The notes: a model not told the origin generated them from the letters alone. Shown: positions 1 through 6,660, numbered from the stretch's first letter. The stretch: DNA of 13,897 nucleotides from JAMBLL01 sp964460075 (GCA_964460075.1 CAYWPC010000041.1:1-13897); one strand, 5' to 3'. A program made the numbers and translations.

Positions 1-186
1 GCTGGACCTTCGACGGCCCTTGACGCTGAGGTGTGCCGTGCAGCGATGAGGTACGAGCGGGATGAGGCGATCCAACGACTGAGAGGGAACAGCCATCAGA
101 CAGACGTGTCGACTTTCATCGAGTGGGCAGAGATTGCGACACCGCCCGGATCGGTTCGTCGGTCGCGGTGTCGCCGGTTGAGCTAG
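1..186 (+). CDS. Possible 3' end of a gene entering from the left edge
   Basis: Frame 1 is open from the first base to a TAG at 184-186, giving about 61 residues with no start inside the window. The first ~45 residues look like a charged helical segment (RYERDEAIQRLRG, then TFIEWAEIA), while the tail is arginine-rich and less protein-like. I do not recognise a family. The last 70 bases overlap, in the opposite orientation, the end of the Fic remnant, so either the gene really ends here by read-through into debris or the frame is open by chance. It is too short to decide, and confidence is low. Confidence 0.25.
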   Translation, partial: AGPSTALDAEVCRAAMRYERDEAIQRLRGNSHQTDVSTFIEWAEIATPPGSVRRSRCRRLS

Positions 187-469
187 CGAGGCAGCGCTCC
201 CATGATGTGAAGCGGTCGACGACTGTTGGTGCTTCGAAGATTCGGTAGCGCTGTCTGCCGACGTTGCGCTGTGTCAGGGTTCCCGCGTCGGCGAGGCAGC
301 CGATGGCTGCTCCCGCAGCGACGTCGGAGCGGTCGATGAGTCCGGCGCCTGATTCCACGGTTAGGAGGGGGACTCCGGGGAGGGCGTCGACGAGCAGATC
401 CACAGCAGATCCCTCTTGGACGGTGCCGAGGATCGACCGCCATTGGCGGACCAGCTCGTCGCTGTTCAT
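116..469 (-). pseudogene. C-terminal remnant of a Fic-family protein
   Basis: The 117-residue frame resembles the part of actinobacterial Fic proteins that follows the catalytic core. It has a helical linker (residues ~1-25), then a winged-helix-like stretch (GLIDRSDVAAGAAIGCLADAG, split here as GLIDRSDVAAG and AAIGCLADAG, ~43-63), then a basic turn and the typical closing RYRIFEAPTVVDRF (~74-87). The same order occurs at the end of the intact Fic core gene at 3875-4720 (VAARDALDRLTQRG ... RPARFFEATELFDLL). No HxFxDGNGR motif lies upstream on the minus strand, so the AMPylating core is gone. The ATG at 467-469 has no good ribosome binding site. The best reading is a truncated, probably dead gene. 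A small free-standing DNA-binding protein is possible but less likely. Confidence 0.5.
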
Positions 470-720
470 GCTCTGTCATCAGGGAGTCCTCTCCCGAGAG
501 CCCCGATGTAAGCAACCTCTGTCAGTTCTATCAGCGAATTCGTGCTGTATGCACTCGACCGTCTCATCAAGGAGAGCGTTGAGAGGATGTGGACTCAAAT
601 GGGGATCCGTGTCGGCATGACGACGAGGACGGCTGGTGTCGGGAAACCTCGTTCCACGTTGGGTTGAAGCTCGATTAGATCCAGGGGCTGCCTTGCAGGT
701 CTCAGGCGGGAACGCCGATG
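470..720. other. Gap with weak coding traces
   Basis: No convincing gene lies here. One plus-strand frame is open from 512 to a TGA at 665-667 and reads like protein in its middle (FVLYALDRLIKESVERMW, about residues 10-27), but it lacks an ATG at the front; a GTG lies at 542. It may be the tail of a decayed gene. Its last part precedes the decarboxylase promoter. I see no repeat or RNA gene. Confidence 0.3.
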
Positions 721-732
721 TATGCTCGGCCC
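721..732 (+). promoter_or_regulatory. -10 element TATGCT placed for a leaderless transcript
   Basis: TATGCT at 721-726 fits TAnnnT, and the A of the ATG at 733 lies seven bases past its end, which is where transcription would start. There is no Shine-Dalgarno sequence directly before 733. Leaderless mRNAs are common in actinobacteria. No good -35 is seen; TTGCAG at 693-698 is 22 bases away, which is too far. Confidence 0.35.
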
Positions 733-2082
733 ATGGAGCGTGGACGAACCACCGACGAAGTCATTGCCGAGCTGCGTGAGATCGCGGCCGGAGACGGGGC
801 GTGGGGGTTTGGCCGGGCCTTCACCTACGTATTCGACGGGCCGGATCTCGCAGACCTCACGGCCGAGGCGATGCGTCTGTTTTCGGAATCCAACGGTCTC
901 GATCCGACCGCGTTCCCGAGCTTTCTGCGCTTCGAGAACGATCTCGTGGCGTTTGCTCGTTCCATCCTCAGCGGTGACGAGAGAGTCGCAGGGACGGCGA
1001 CGTCTGGTGGCACCGAGTCGATCATGCTTGCCACCAAGGCCGCCAGGGACGCACTCCGTGGCACAGGAGTGGAGGGACGGCTCAACGTGGTGTTGCCCAT
1101 TACCGGGCACGCCGCTTTCCACAAGGCAGCCGCGTATCTCGACTTGGACATCCGAACGACCGCCGTCGATGAGGGATTCCGCGCTGTGCCGGAAGCCATA
1201 GCCGATGCCATCGACGAGCGGACCGCTCTCGTCGCCGCGTCGGCCCCGTCGTACGCCCACGGTGTCGTCGATCCCGTCGCCGAGGTTGGCCGGGTAGCCA
1301 AGGATGCCGGGCGCTGGTTCCACGTCGACGCATGCGTCGGGGGGATGGTGCTGCCGTTCCTCGACGATGCACCCGACTTCGACTTCTCCATCGAGACCGT
1401 CGACTCGATCTCTATGGACCTCCACAAGTACGGGTACACCCCGAAGGGTGCGTCGCTCGTCTTGTACCGCAGTCCGGAGCTGCGGGCCCACCAATACTTC
1501 GCCACAGCGTCATGGACCGGATACCCGGTCGCCAACCCGACGGTCCAGTCCACGAGATCTGCCACATCGCTCGCCGCGGCCTGGGCCACGGTGCTTCACC
1601 TCGGGGCTGATGGCTACCGGCGGCTTGCGACCGATTCGTGGCAGGCGACTTGCGGGCTGCTGGATGCTGTTCGATCTTGCGGGAAGGTAGACCTTGTTAC
1701 AGAGCCCGACGCCCCGCTGTTTGCCGTGACGTCCCTCGACGTGTTCACCCATGCCCATGGGATGAAGGAGCGTGGCTGGATGGTCGGCGTCACCCCGTCA
1801 TTCGGCCCATCACCTGCACATATGCACTTCACGATCACTGCCGCCCATCTCCCGCTCGTCGACGAACTTGCACGCGACCTCATCGAAACCACTCCCGAGA
1901 CTGCGGCATCGATCCTCGGTGATCTTGATCTGAGCGCTATCGACCCGACCCTCATCGGCAGCATCCTCGACTCGCTCGACCTCGACCGGGACCGTGCGAT
2001 GATCGATGCTGCAATCGATTCACTCGATCCGCCCGCTCGGGCAGCGGTCATATCGGCGTTCCTCCAGCATCTGTACCGATGA
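733..2082 (+). CDS. PLP-dependent decarboxylase/lyase, sphingosine-1-phosphate lyase type
   Basis: This is a fold-type I pyridoxal-phosphate enzyme of the group II decarboxylase family, closest in pattern to the sphingosine-1-phosphate lyase/tyrosine decarboxylase branch. Numbered from the ATG at 733 (449 residues), TSGGTES at 90-96 is the phosphate-binding loop. HVDACVGG begins at H197, and its D199 would contact the PLP ring nitrogen. K232 in DLHKYGYTPKG is the Schiff-base lysine. GLDPTAFPSF near the N terminus is also typical. An in-frame ATG at 718 would add five residues (MYARP), but the TATGCT box falls inside that extension, so 733 is preferred. The last ~60 residues (Asp/Leu-rich, ILGDLDLSAIDPTL) are a helical tail beyond the usual core. 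The stop overlaps the carrier gene start (ATGA), indicating joint expression. The substrate cannot be read from the sequence; the carrier next door hints at an amino acid such as glutamate. Confidence 0.88.
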   Translation: MERGRTTDEVIAELREIAAGDGAWGFGRAFTYVFDGPDLADLTAEAMRLFSESNGLDPTAFPSFLRFENDLVAFARSILSGDERVAGTATSGGTESIMLATKAARDALRGTGVEGRLNVVLPITGHAAFHKAAAYLDLDIRTTAVDEGFRAVPEAIADAIDERTALVAASAPSYAHGVVDPVAEVGRVAKDAGRWFHVDACVGGMVLPFLDDAPDFDFSIETVDSISMDLHKYGYTPKGASLVLYRSPELRAHQYFATASWTGYPVANPTVQSTRSATSLAAAWATVLHLGADGYRRLATDSWQATCGLLDAVRSCGKVDLVTEPDAPLFAVTSLDVFTHAHGMKERGWMVGVTPSFGPSPAHMHFTITAAHLPLVDELARDLIETTPETAASILGDLDLSAIDPTLIGSILDSLDLDRDRAMIDAAIDSLDPPARAAVISAFLQHLYR

Positions 2083-3323
2083 TCTTCGCTCTCGTCGGCA
2101 CAGCGGTCCTCCTCGCCGTTGGATGGGTGCTGCGCCGCTTGGTGCCGGTGCGTGGCCCGTTGACGGCCGTCATCCCTGTGGCGATCATGGGCGGCTTCGT
2201 CGCACTGGTACTACGGGCGGCCGGTGTGTTGCCAGGGTCGCCGGAGGCCTGGCAGGACGTTGCCTACCACCTCTTCGGCATCTCGTTCCTCGCCATCGGC
2301 CTCACGCCGCTGGGTGGCACCAAGCTGAGGAAGGGTGCGCTGTGGATGGGTATGGGGCAGTGGGCGACCTTCACTCTCCAGGCCGCCGTAGGCGGGCTCA
2401 TCGCCATCGCGATCGGCTCGCTCCATGCCGGCTTCGGCTTCCTGACGCCCATGGGCCTCAACGAGGGTCCCGGCCAGGCTCTCTCGATCGGCCGACTCTG
2501 GGAAGCGGACTACGGGTTCAGCGACGCGGCGTCGATCGGCGCGACGATCGCATCGGTCGGCTTCGTGATCGCATATGTCGGTGGCCTATTCGCCGTGCGA
2601 GGACGCCGGGGGAGGGTTGCCGTCGTAGGCGGCTTCTACCGCTTCAACCGGCGAGCCGCTGTCACGGGCGGAGTCATCGTGGTCGGATACATCGCCATCT
2701 ACGAGGCTGTGCTCCGCGGCCTCGGGGCTGTGGCTCCCGACCTTGTCGACCTCGTCCTGGGTGTCCTCTTTTTCGTCACCCTGCTGGTTGGGATGGCGGC
2801 GCGCGGTGTGCTGGAGCGGGCCGGTGTGTCCATCGACGGTGGCCACACCCGGCAGGTGACGTTGCTGGCGGTCGACGGATTGACGGTCGCCATCCTCGGC
2901 TCGCTTACGTGGGAGGCGGTGAGCGGCGTGATCTGGCCGCTCGTCGCGGTGGTGGCGGGTGGCTTGGGCGCAACGCTCGTCGTCCTGGCAGTGGCGAGCC
3001 GGTGGATCGATGCCTGGCGCTTCGAGCGGTCGCTTGCCCTGTTCGGGACCGTCACTGGCACTGTGGCGTCGGGCCTTGCCCTCCTCGCACTCACCGATCC
3101 AGACCTCGAGTCGCCGGTCGCTGCCGAACTCGGCGCCATGGTGATTGTCTCAGCCCCCGTGGTCCTCGGTGGCATCGCCCTCGTGACGGCCGCCGCTTCG
3201 GGATCGATCTCCGAGATTGTTGCAACGGGGCTCTTCGCCGCGATCGGCGCCCTGTCACTCGGCGCGTTGGCTGTGGTGATGCGCCGTGTCTCTGAATCCC
3301 CGACAACGGTTTCGGAGGACTGA
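2079..3323 (+). CDS. GltS-like sodium/amino-acid carrier (ESS family)
   Basis: This is a 414-residue integral membrane protein with about ten to twelve hydrophobic helices, the first at residues 1-20. Two glycine-rich segments mark the glutamate:Na+ symporter (ESS) family and probably form its re-entrant loops: GLNEGPGQALSIG (from about residue 126, GPGQ at ~130) and FGTVTGTVASGLALL (from about 322). The order FERSLALFGTVTGT then a DPD motif also matches GltS proteins, which take up glutamate with sodium in the inner membrane. Length fits the family (about 400). The ATG lies inside the stop of the decarboxylase (ATGA), with no Shine-Dalgarno sequence of its own, so translation is probably coupled. 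Whether it imports the substrate of the decarboxylase or exchanges substrate for product is inference. The match is to family signatures, not to E. coli GltS itself. Confidence 0.82.
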   Translation: MIFALVGTAVLLAVGWVLRRLVPVRGPLTAVIPVAIMGGFVALVLRAAGVLPGSPEAWQDVAYHLFGISFLAIGLTPLGGTKLRKGALWMGMGQWATFTLQAAVGGLIAIAIGSLHAGFGFLTPMGLNEGPGQALSIGRLWEADYGFSDAASIGATIASVGFVIAYVGGLFAVRGRRGRVAVVGGFYRFNRRAAVTGGVIVVGYIAIYEAVLRGLGAVAPDLVDLVLGVLFFVTLLVGMAARGVLERAGVSIDGGHTRQVTLLAVDGLTVAILGSLTWEAVSGVIWPLVAVVAGGLGATLVVLAVASRWIDAWRFERSLALFGTVTGTVASGLALLALTDPDLESPVAAELGAMVIVSAPVVLGGIALVTAAASGSISEIVATGLFAAIGALSLGALAVVMRRVSESPTTVSED

Positions 3324-3326
3324 GAC

Positions 3327-3397
3327 GGCTCCCAGATGTCCTGAGGTGTTCGGGTAGTCGGTGCCGGTCGCCATCGCCCACGGCCGCTCTGGGAGCC
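3327..3397. repeat. Inverted repeat GGCTCCCAGA / TCTGGGAGCC
   Basis: Ten-base arms at 3327-3336 and 3388-3397 match perfectly and enclose 51 bases. The left arm begins four bases after the carrier stop codon. There is no T-tract after the right arm. It could be the base of a structured 3' UTR or a weak terminator, or a chance repeat. Confidence 0.35.
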
Positions 3398-3734
3398 CAA
3401 CGTGCGGGTATCTGTTCAGCCCAACGAAGGGCACATACGTAGCCATCCCACCCGAGTTCCGCTCTTGGGGGCATTGTCCTGGTCACCCGCCTCGTGGATC
3501 CGATGATGCACCGTCTCAGCCATGACTACTACGCGTGCCTCCTCCCAGCAGCCGAGATCCACGGTTTCTCCCATCAGCGTCCTCAAGCCTTCCAGGTGAT
3601 GACGCCGGCAAGGTTTCGCGCTCGGACACACGGGCGGATCCGAATCGAATTCCTCGCCTCCGTGCTCGATCTCGCTCGGATCCGACGGTGGGTCGATGCC
3701 GCAACGCCGATCACTCGCCGGGTGCTCGGTGCTC

Positions 3735-3757
3735 TAGGTTCAAATCCTCCCGCACGA
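3735..3757 (+). other. tRNA T-arm-like fragment, possible attachment-site scar
   Basis: GGTTCAAATCC at 3737-3747 is the canonical T-loop with its closing pairs, followed by CTCCCGCACGA where the acceptor 3' strand would lie. The outer two T-stem pairs do not match (CTAGG against CCTCC), no D-arm or anticodon arm is found upstream, and no CCA follows. It is therefore not a working tRNA, but it could be the 3' part of a tRNA duplicated by an integrating element. Chance similarity is also possible. Confidence 0.3.
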
Positions 3758-3761
3758 CGAC

Positions 3762-3800
3762 AAGAACCCTTGGGAATCCTGCATAGCTCGAGGGTTTCTT
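3762..3800 (+). terminator. Hairpin AAGAACCCT ... AGGGTTTCTT
   Basis: The arms at 3762-3770 and 3791-3800 pair with one bulged T and enclose 20 bases. Placed directly after the tRNA-like fragment, the hairpin resembles the terminators that follow actinobacterial tRNA genes. There is no long T-run. It could also act at the 3' side of the Fic gene, which ends 75 bases away on the other strand. Confidence 0.4.
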
Positions 3801-3874
3801 CGCGTCTGCGGATTGCTGCCTCTGCCTCGGGTCAAACGGCGTCAAACATAGACGGTCGTGTCGGTCGTGACCCC

Positions 3875-4720
3875 CTATCCGTGCGTTTGGTGCCGTGCGG
3901 CGAGTGTCTGGGGGTCTTCGTCGAGGAGGTCGAAGAGCTCGGTGGCCTCGAAGAATCTCGCGGGTCGACCTCTTCGTCCCTTGCGGAGCGGCCGCTCGAC
4001 GGTGATTCCGCGTTGTGTGAGGCGATCGAGTGCATCGCGGGCCGCAACGGTGGACACGCTGAATTGCTCGGCGACGAGGTTGGCGTCCAGGACGGGGAGA
4101 TCAATGAGTGTGGCAACGATCTTGTGGTCGACTGCGTTTCGCTTGATGTCGCTGATCCGCTCGCTCCACGACCGGGTGAGGCTCGTGAGGGATGCTGCAA
4201 GCAGCAGGCTGTAGGCGCAGCCGCCGTCGAGGGTTTGGATGAACGTGTCGATCCACGTTGATGGTTGCGCGTTTCTGTAGGCGCTAAGTCCGGCGAGGTA
4301 GGGCCTGCGGTCTCGAACGATGATGGGACTGATCGGTGGTGCGGCGTTGCGGATCGCACCGCGTGTGCCGAGTATCCGATATATGAGTGCGCGGCCGATG
4401 CGTCCGTTGCCGTCTGTATAGGCGTGGATCGTTTCGAACTGTGCGTGGACGATCGCTGCCTGGATGATCGGCGAGAGTGTGCGTTCGTTCGCGAAACGGA
4501 GAAGGTCATCCATGAGATCCGGTATCAGGTCCGGTGGGGGAGGCACGAACTCCGCGCCGACCGGGGTGTCGGTGCGACCTCCGATCCAGTTCTGCACGCT
4601 GCGGTATGCGCCGATCGTGTGTCGCGACTTGGGCTCAGGTTCCATGACCGCACGGTGCCACCGGTGAAGGTCGTCGTGAGTGAGGAGTTGATTGGTTGCT
4701 GCTGTTGACCTATATGTCAC
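3875..4720 (-). CDS. Fic-domain protein (putative AMP transferase) without inhibitory N-terminal domain
   Basis: Fic proteins transfer AMP, or another nucleotide-derived group, to hydroxyl residues of target proteins. Residues 99-110 read HAYTDGNGRIGR, the Fic active-site motif with the catalytic H99, D103 and the GNGR phosphate loop intact; F is replaced by Y and P by A, which other members tolerate. VQNWIGG at 42-48 and FVPPPPDLIPDL at 58-69 (the target-binding flap region) are also standard. A winged-helix end follows (about 205-265), closing with ARFFEATELFDLL. The frame starts at a GTG (4718-4720) with no Shine-Dalgarno sequence. Usual relatives have about 80-100 more residues in front, including the S/TxxxEG inhibitory helix. 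That part is absent, and only 47 bases separate this start from the AbiEi gene. Either it is a 5'-truncated remnant with an intact core or an unrestrained Fic. It is divergent from abiEi. Confidence 0.75.
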   Translation of the reverse strand: MTYRSTAATNQLLTHDDLHRWHRAVMEPEPKSRHTIGAYRSVQNWIGGRTDTPVGAEFVPPPPDLIPDLMDDLLRFANERTLSPIIQAAIVHAQFETIHAYTDGNGRIGRALIYRILGTRGAIRNAAPPISPIIVRDRRPYLAGLSAYRNAQPSTWIDTFIQTLDGGCAYSLLLAASLTSLTRSWSERISDIKRNAVDHKIVATLIDLPVLDANLVAEQFSVSTVAARDALDRLTQRGITVERPLRKGRRGRPARFFEATELFDLLDEDPQTLAARHQTHG

Positions 4721-4734
4721 GTTAGTGATACAGT
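4705..4734 (+). promoter_or_regulatory. Promoter TTGACC-N18-TACAGT of the AbiE pair
   Basis: A -35 TTGACC (4705-4710) and a -10 TACAGT (4729-4734) are 18 bases apart and would start transcription near 4741, 27 bases before the AbiEi ATG. On the other strand TTGACA (complement of 4737-4742) faces the Fic gene, but no convincing -10 goes with it. Confidence 0.5.
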
Positions 4735-4774
4735 TATGTCAAGATCTCGTAGCGAGTACTAGACAAAATGACAT
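4713..4774. promoter_or_regulatory. Putative AbiEi operator: TATGTCA repeats
   Basis: TATGTCA occurs at 4713-4719 and 4735-4741, 22 bases apart (about two helical turns), and the inverted half TGACAT follows at 4769-4774, overlapping the AbiEi start codon. The first two copies sit between and after the -35 and -10. AbiEi antitoxins are known to repress their own operon by binding repeats at the promoter, and this arrangement fits. The left copy also covers the GTG of the Fic frame. Confidence 0.45.
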
Positions 4775-5451
4775 TAGTTAGCAGTGGAACAATTGCGGCA
4801 GGGATTCGTGACGTCGTTCTCGCATCCCGGGATCGCTTCTGGAGACCCGAGGACTTCAAGGGATCCCCGTCGTCTGTTGCCAAGGCCCTCTCTCGGCTTG
4901 CGGCGACTGAAGATCTTCGCCGGATTCGCCGGGGCCTTTATTGGCGTGGCTCAGCAACGCCCTTGGGTATGGCCCCTCCATCGGTGAAGAGACTCACGAA
5001 GGAGCTCGTGGGGACTCGGGGAGTTGGCCCAGCCAAAGGAAGTGCTGCTCTGGCATTGGGTCTCTCTTCTCACGTACCCCGTGTGGACACTGTTGCCGTG
5101 TGTAGTCGAGTACCGGCAAGTCCGATCGACACCGTTCGATTCGTGAGCCGCAGCGGTTCCTCGAAGCGGCTAGAGGAGCGACTGAATACCTCCGAGATAG
5201 CCTTTCTCGAAGTCCTGCGTGATTGGGATCGCTACGTGGAAGCTGCCACACCCGACGCGCTCGACCGCATTTCTCGCCTGATCGACGAGGGGTTCATCCG
5301 TGTCGATCGAGTCGTGAACGCCTCTGCAACGGAGCCGGCGCGGAGTCGAGATCGCTTGAGGGTGATGCTTGGATCAATGTCACGAAACGACGATGCGAGA
5401 CGAGTAGCGCCGTCTCGTCACCCCCACGCAGCCGCGTCTGTCGCTGCCTGA
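4768..5451 (+). CDS. abiEi: AbiEi-type antitoxin and repressor (DUF6088-like)
   Basis: This 227-residue protein is recognised as the antitoxin half of a type IV AbiE toxin-antitoxin system. Residues ~1-60 form a winged-helix DNA-binding region (SSVAKALSRLAA, then LRRIRRGLYWRG as the wing). Residues ~60-165 carry the C-terminal domain pattern, with ...GTRGVGPAKGSAALALGL and later FVSRSGSSKRL and LNTSEIAFLEVLRDW. In AbiE systems the antitoxin does not bind the toxin tightly: it counters it and represses the operon. The tail (RHPHAAASVAA) is disordered-looking. The ATG at 4768 has no clear Shine-Dalgarno sequence and overlaps an operator half-site. The toxin gene starts one base after the TGA stop, so the two are co-transcribed and probably translationally coupled. 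The assignment rests on domain pattern plus partner. Confidence 0.82.
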   Translation: MTLVSSGTIAAGIRDVVLASRDRFWRPEDFKGSPSSVAKALSRLAATEDLRRIRRGLYWRGSATPLGMAPPSVKRLTKELVGTRGVGPAKGSAALALGLSSHVPRVDTVAVCSRVPASPIDTVRFVSRSGSSKRLEERLNTSEIAFLEVLRDWDRYVEAATPDALDRISRLIDEGFIRVDRVVNASATEPARSRDRLRVMLGSMSRNDDARRVAPSRHPHAAASVAA

Positions 5452-5452
5452 C

Positions 5453-6403
5453 ATGTTCAGGGATCAGAAAAGCTTTCAGGCAACGATCGAAGCGGCTGCA
5501 GAACAACTGGGGATAAGCGCGATAGCCGTAGAGAAGGACTACTGGGTGAGCCAGATTCTCAGGCACCTTGCTGATCGCTATCCGCTCGACTTCATATTCA
5601 AAGGGGGGACGAGCCTCTCCAAGGGCTATGGGCTGATTGAACGGTTTTCGGAGGACATCGATCTACTGATCGTCAAGGGCACCAAGGGGAGAGGAGCTGT
5701 TGATAGGTTGATGAAGGAAATGGGCGCCTCTGCCGGCGAGTATCTGGGTTCAACTCCCGAAACGGTGGAGTCTGGCGAAGGGAAGCACCGGAGATGCCGA
5801 CTTGAGTATTCGACTGGCCGCGCTGGTACCACATCGATCGAAACGTCGGTTCTGCTAGAAATGGGCGTACGTGGTGGTCTCGAGCCTTCTCAGCTTGTCG
5901 AGATGCACATGTTGCTGGTCGACGCGTTGGAGGACGCAGGATCAGATGTGTCCGCATACTCGGACCTCCAATCTTTCAGCGTGAGGGTGCTTCACCCAGG
6001 TCGAACTCTTCTCGAGAAGCTGTATGTGATCCATGCCGAGGCGATGCGCCTATCTCGAGACAACACGGAGACCGTTAAGGCTCGGATGGGGCGGCACTTC
6101 TATGACGTTTCGAGACTGCTTGGAAGTGATGAAGTCCAACAATTCCTCTCAAACGGTGCCGCGGTCGATGTGTTCCTGAACGATATCGAGGCGATTTCGA
6201 TTGAGCACTTTGGGGCCATGGAGGATCAGGAACTTCGTCCTGTCGGGGGTTTCCGGTTCAGTCCCGTGTTCGACACCGGTTCCGAGGTGTCGCGGCGAGT
6301 AGGAGCTGCGTATGAATCCGATATGGAGGATCTCTATTTCGGTTCGGATCCTCTGCCGCAGTGGGACGACATTTGCAGGCAAGTTTCTGCCAGTAGCGTC
6401 TGA
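5453..6403 (+). CDS. abiEii: AbiEii/AbiGii-type nucleotidyltransferase toxin
   Basis: This is a 316-residue protein of the DNA-polymerase-beta-like nucleotidyltransferase superfamily, AbiEii branch. Residues 27-39 (EKDYWVSQILRHL) open the family. FIFKGGTSLSKGYGLI at about 47-62 is motif I, with GGTS at 51-54. RFSEDIDLLI follows, with the two metal-binding aspartates at D68 and D70. HPGRTLLEKLYVIH near 181-194 supplies the conserved basic motif (K189). All key residues are present, so the enzyme looks active. AbiEii toxins halt growth in phage-infected cells, and characterised relatives modify tRNA 3' ends with nucleotides; the substrate here is unknown. The gene starts one base after the antitoxin stop without a ribosome binding site of its own and ends 22 bases before a hairpin. 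Confidence 0.88.
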   Translation: MFRDQKSFQATIEAAAEQLGISAIAVEKDYWVSQILRHLADRYPLDFIFKGGTSLSKGYGLIERFSEDIDLLIVKGTKGRGAVDRLMKEMGASAGEYLGSTPETVESGEGKHRRCRLEYSTGRAGTTSIETSVLLEMGVRGGLEPSQLVEMHMLLVDALEDAGSDVSAYSDLQSFSVRVLHPGRTLLEKLYVIHAEAMRLSRDNTETVKARMGRHFYDVSRLLGSDEVQQFLSNGAAVDVFLNDIEAISIEHFGAMEDQELRPVGGFRFSPVFDTGSEVSRRVGAAYESDMEDLYFGSDPLPQWDDICRQVSASSV

Positions 6404-6425
6404 GATCTGATTGAAACTGTTCACC

Positions 6426-6447
6426 TGTTCCGCGCGACGGCGGAACA
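6426..6447 (+). terminator. Hairpin after the AbiE operon
   Basis: TGTTCCGC (6426-6433) and GCGGAACA (6440-6447) form a perfect eight-pair stem with a six-base loop, starting 22 bases after the toxin stop. There is no T-tract, as is usual in GC-rich actinobacteria. Confidence 0.55.
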
Positions 6448-6514
6448 CCCGATCGGCTGGTGCCTGATGCAACCAATTCGCAGCCTTGCCAACGACGGTT
6501 GAAAACTGCGCGGT

Positions 6515-6660
6515 TTAGTGGTTGTCATTTGTGGTGGCCAGTTCGTCATGTTTGTCTTTGAGCCGGTAGGAGTCGCTTTTGTGGGTGAGGATGTGCGAGT
6601 GGTGGACGAGGCGGTCGATCATGGCTTCGACCGCAACGGCGTCGCCGAAGTGCCACAGCT
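6515..6660 (-). pseudogene. istB: 3' remnant of an IS21-type istB (transposase helper ATPase)
   Basis: The minus-strand frame ending in a TAA at 6515-6517 contains WHFGDAVAVEAMIDRL followed by VHHSHILTHKSDSYRLKD, the characteristic C-terminal end of IstB, the AAA+ ATPase that assists IS21 transposase. The matching part begins near 6660. Further upstream, to 6784, the frame stays open but no longer resembles IstB, and the Walker A and B regions are missing. No istA and no clear terminal inverted repeats are visible, so this is a decayed fragment rather than a mobile element. Confidence 0.65.

Larger units (their letters stand above)
3324..3874. other. Non-coding interval with inverted repeat and tRNA-like scar
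   Basis: No frame here on either strand reads like a protein I recognise. Frames opposite or extending into the Fic gene are low-complexity and Arg/Ser-rich, as expected of shadows. The interval contains a long-looped inverted repeat right after the carrier gene, a tRNA T-arm-like motif near 3735-3757, a hairpin at 3762-3800, and a short direct repeat GTCAAAC (3832 and 3842) just before the end of the Fic gene. Confidence 0.5.

Noticed and set aside
595..1494. 300-residue minus-strand open frame opposite the decarboxylase
   Set aside because: It mirrors a gene with all PLP-enzyme motifs on the plus strand; its translation is Arg/Gly/Val-rich with no recognisable motif. Antisense frames of GC-rich genes are often long.
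2006..3295. 429-residue plus-strand frame overlapping the GltS-like gene
   Set aside because: The translation is very arginine-rich and lacks membrane helices or motifs, while the +1-shifted frame gives a clean ESS-family carrier.
3640..3760. Complete tRNA gene
   Set aside because: Only the T-loop motif is convincing. D-arm, anticodon arm and a full acceptor stem cannot be drawn, and the T-stem has two mismatches.
3494..4261. 255-residue plus-strand frame across the Fic gene end
   Set aside because: More than half lies antisense to the Fic gene with its intact motif, and the remainder shows no family pattern.
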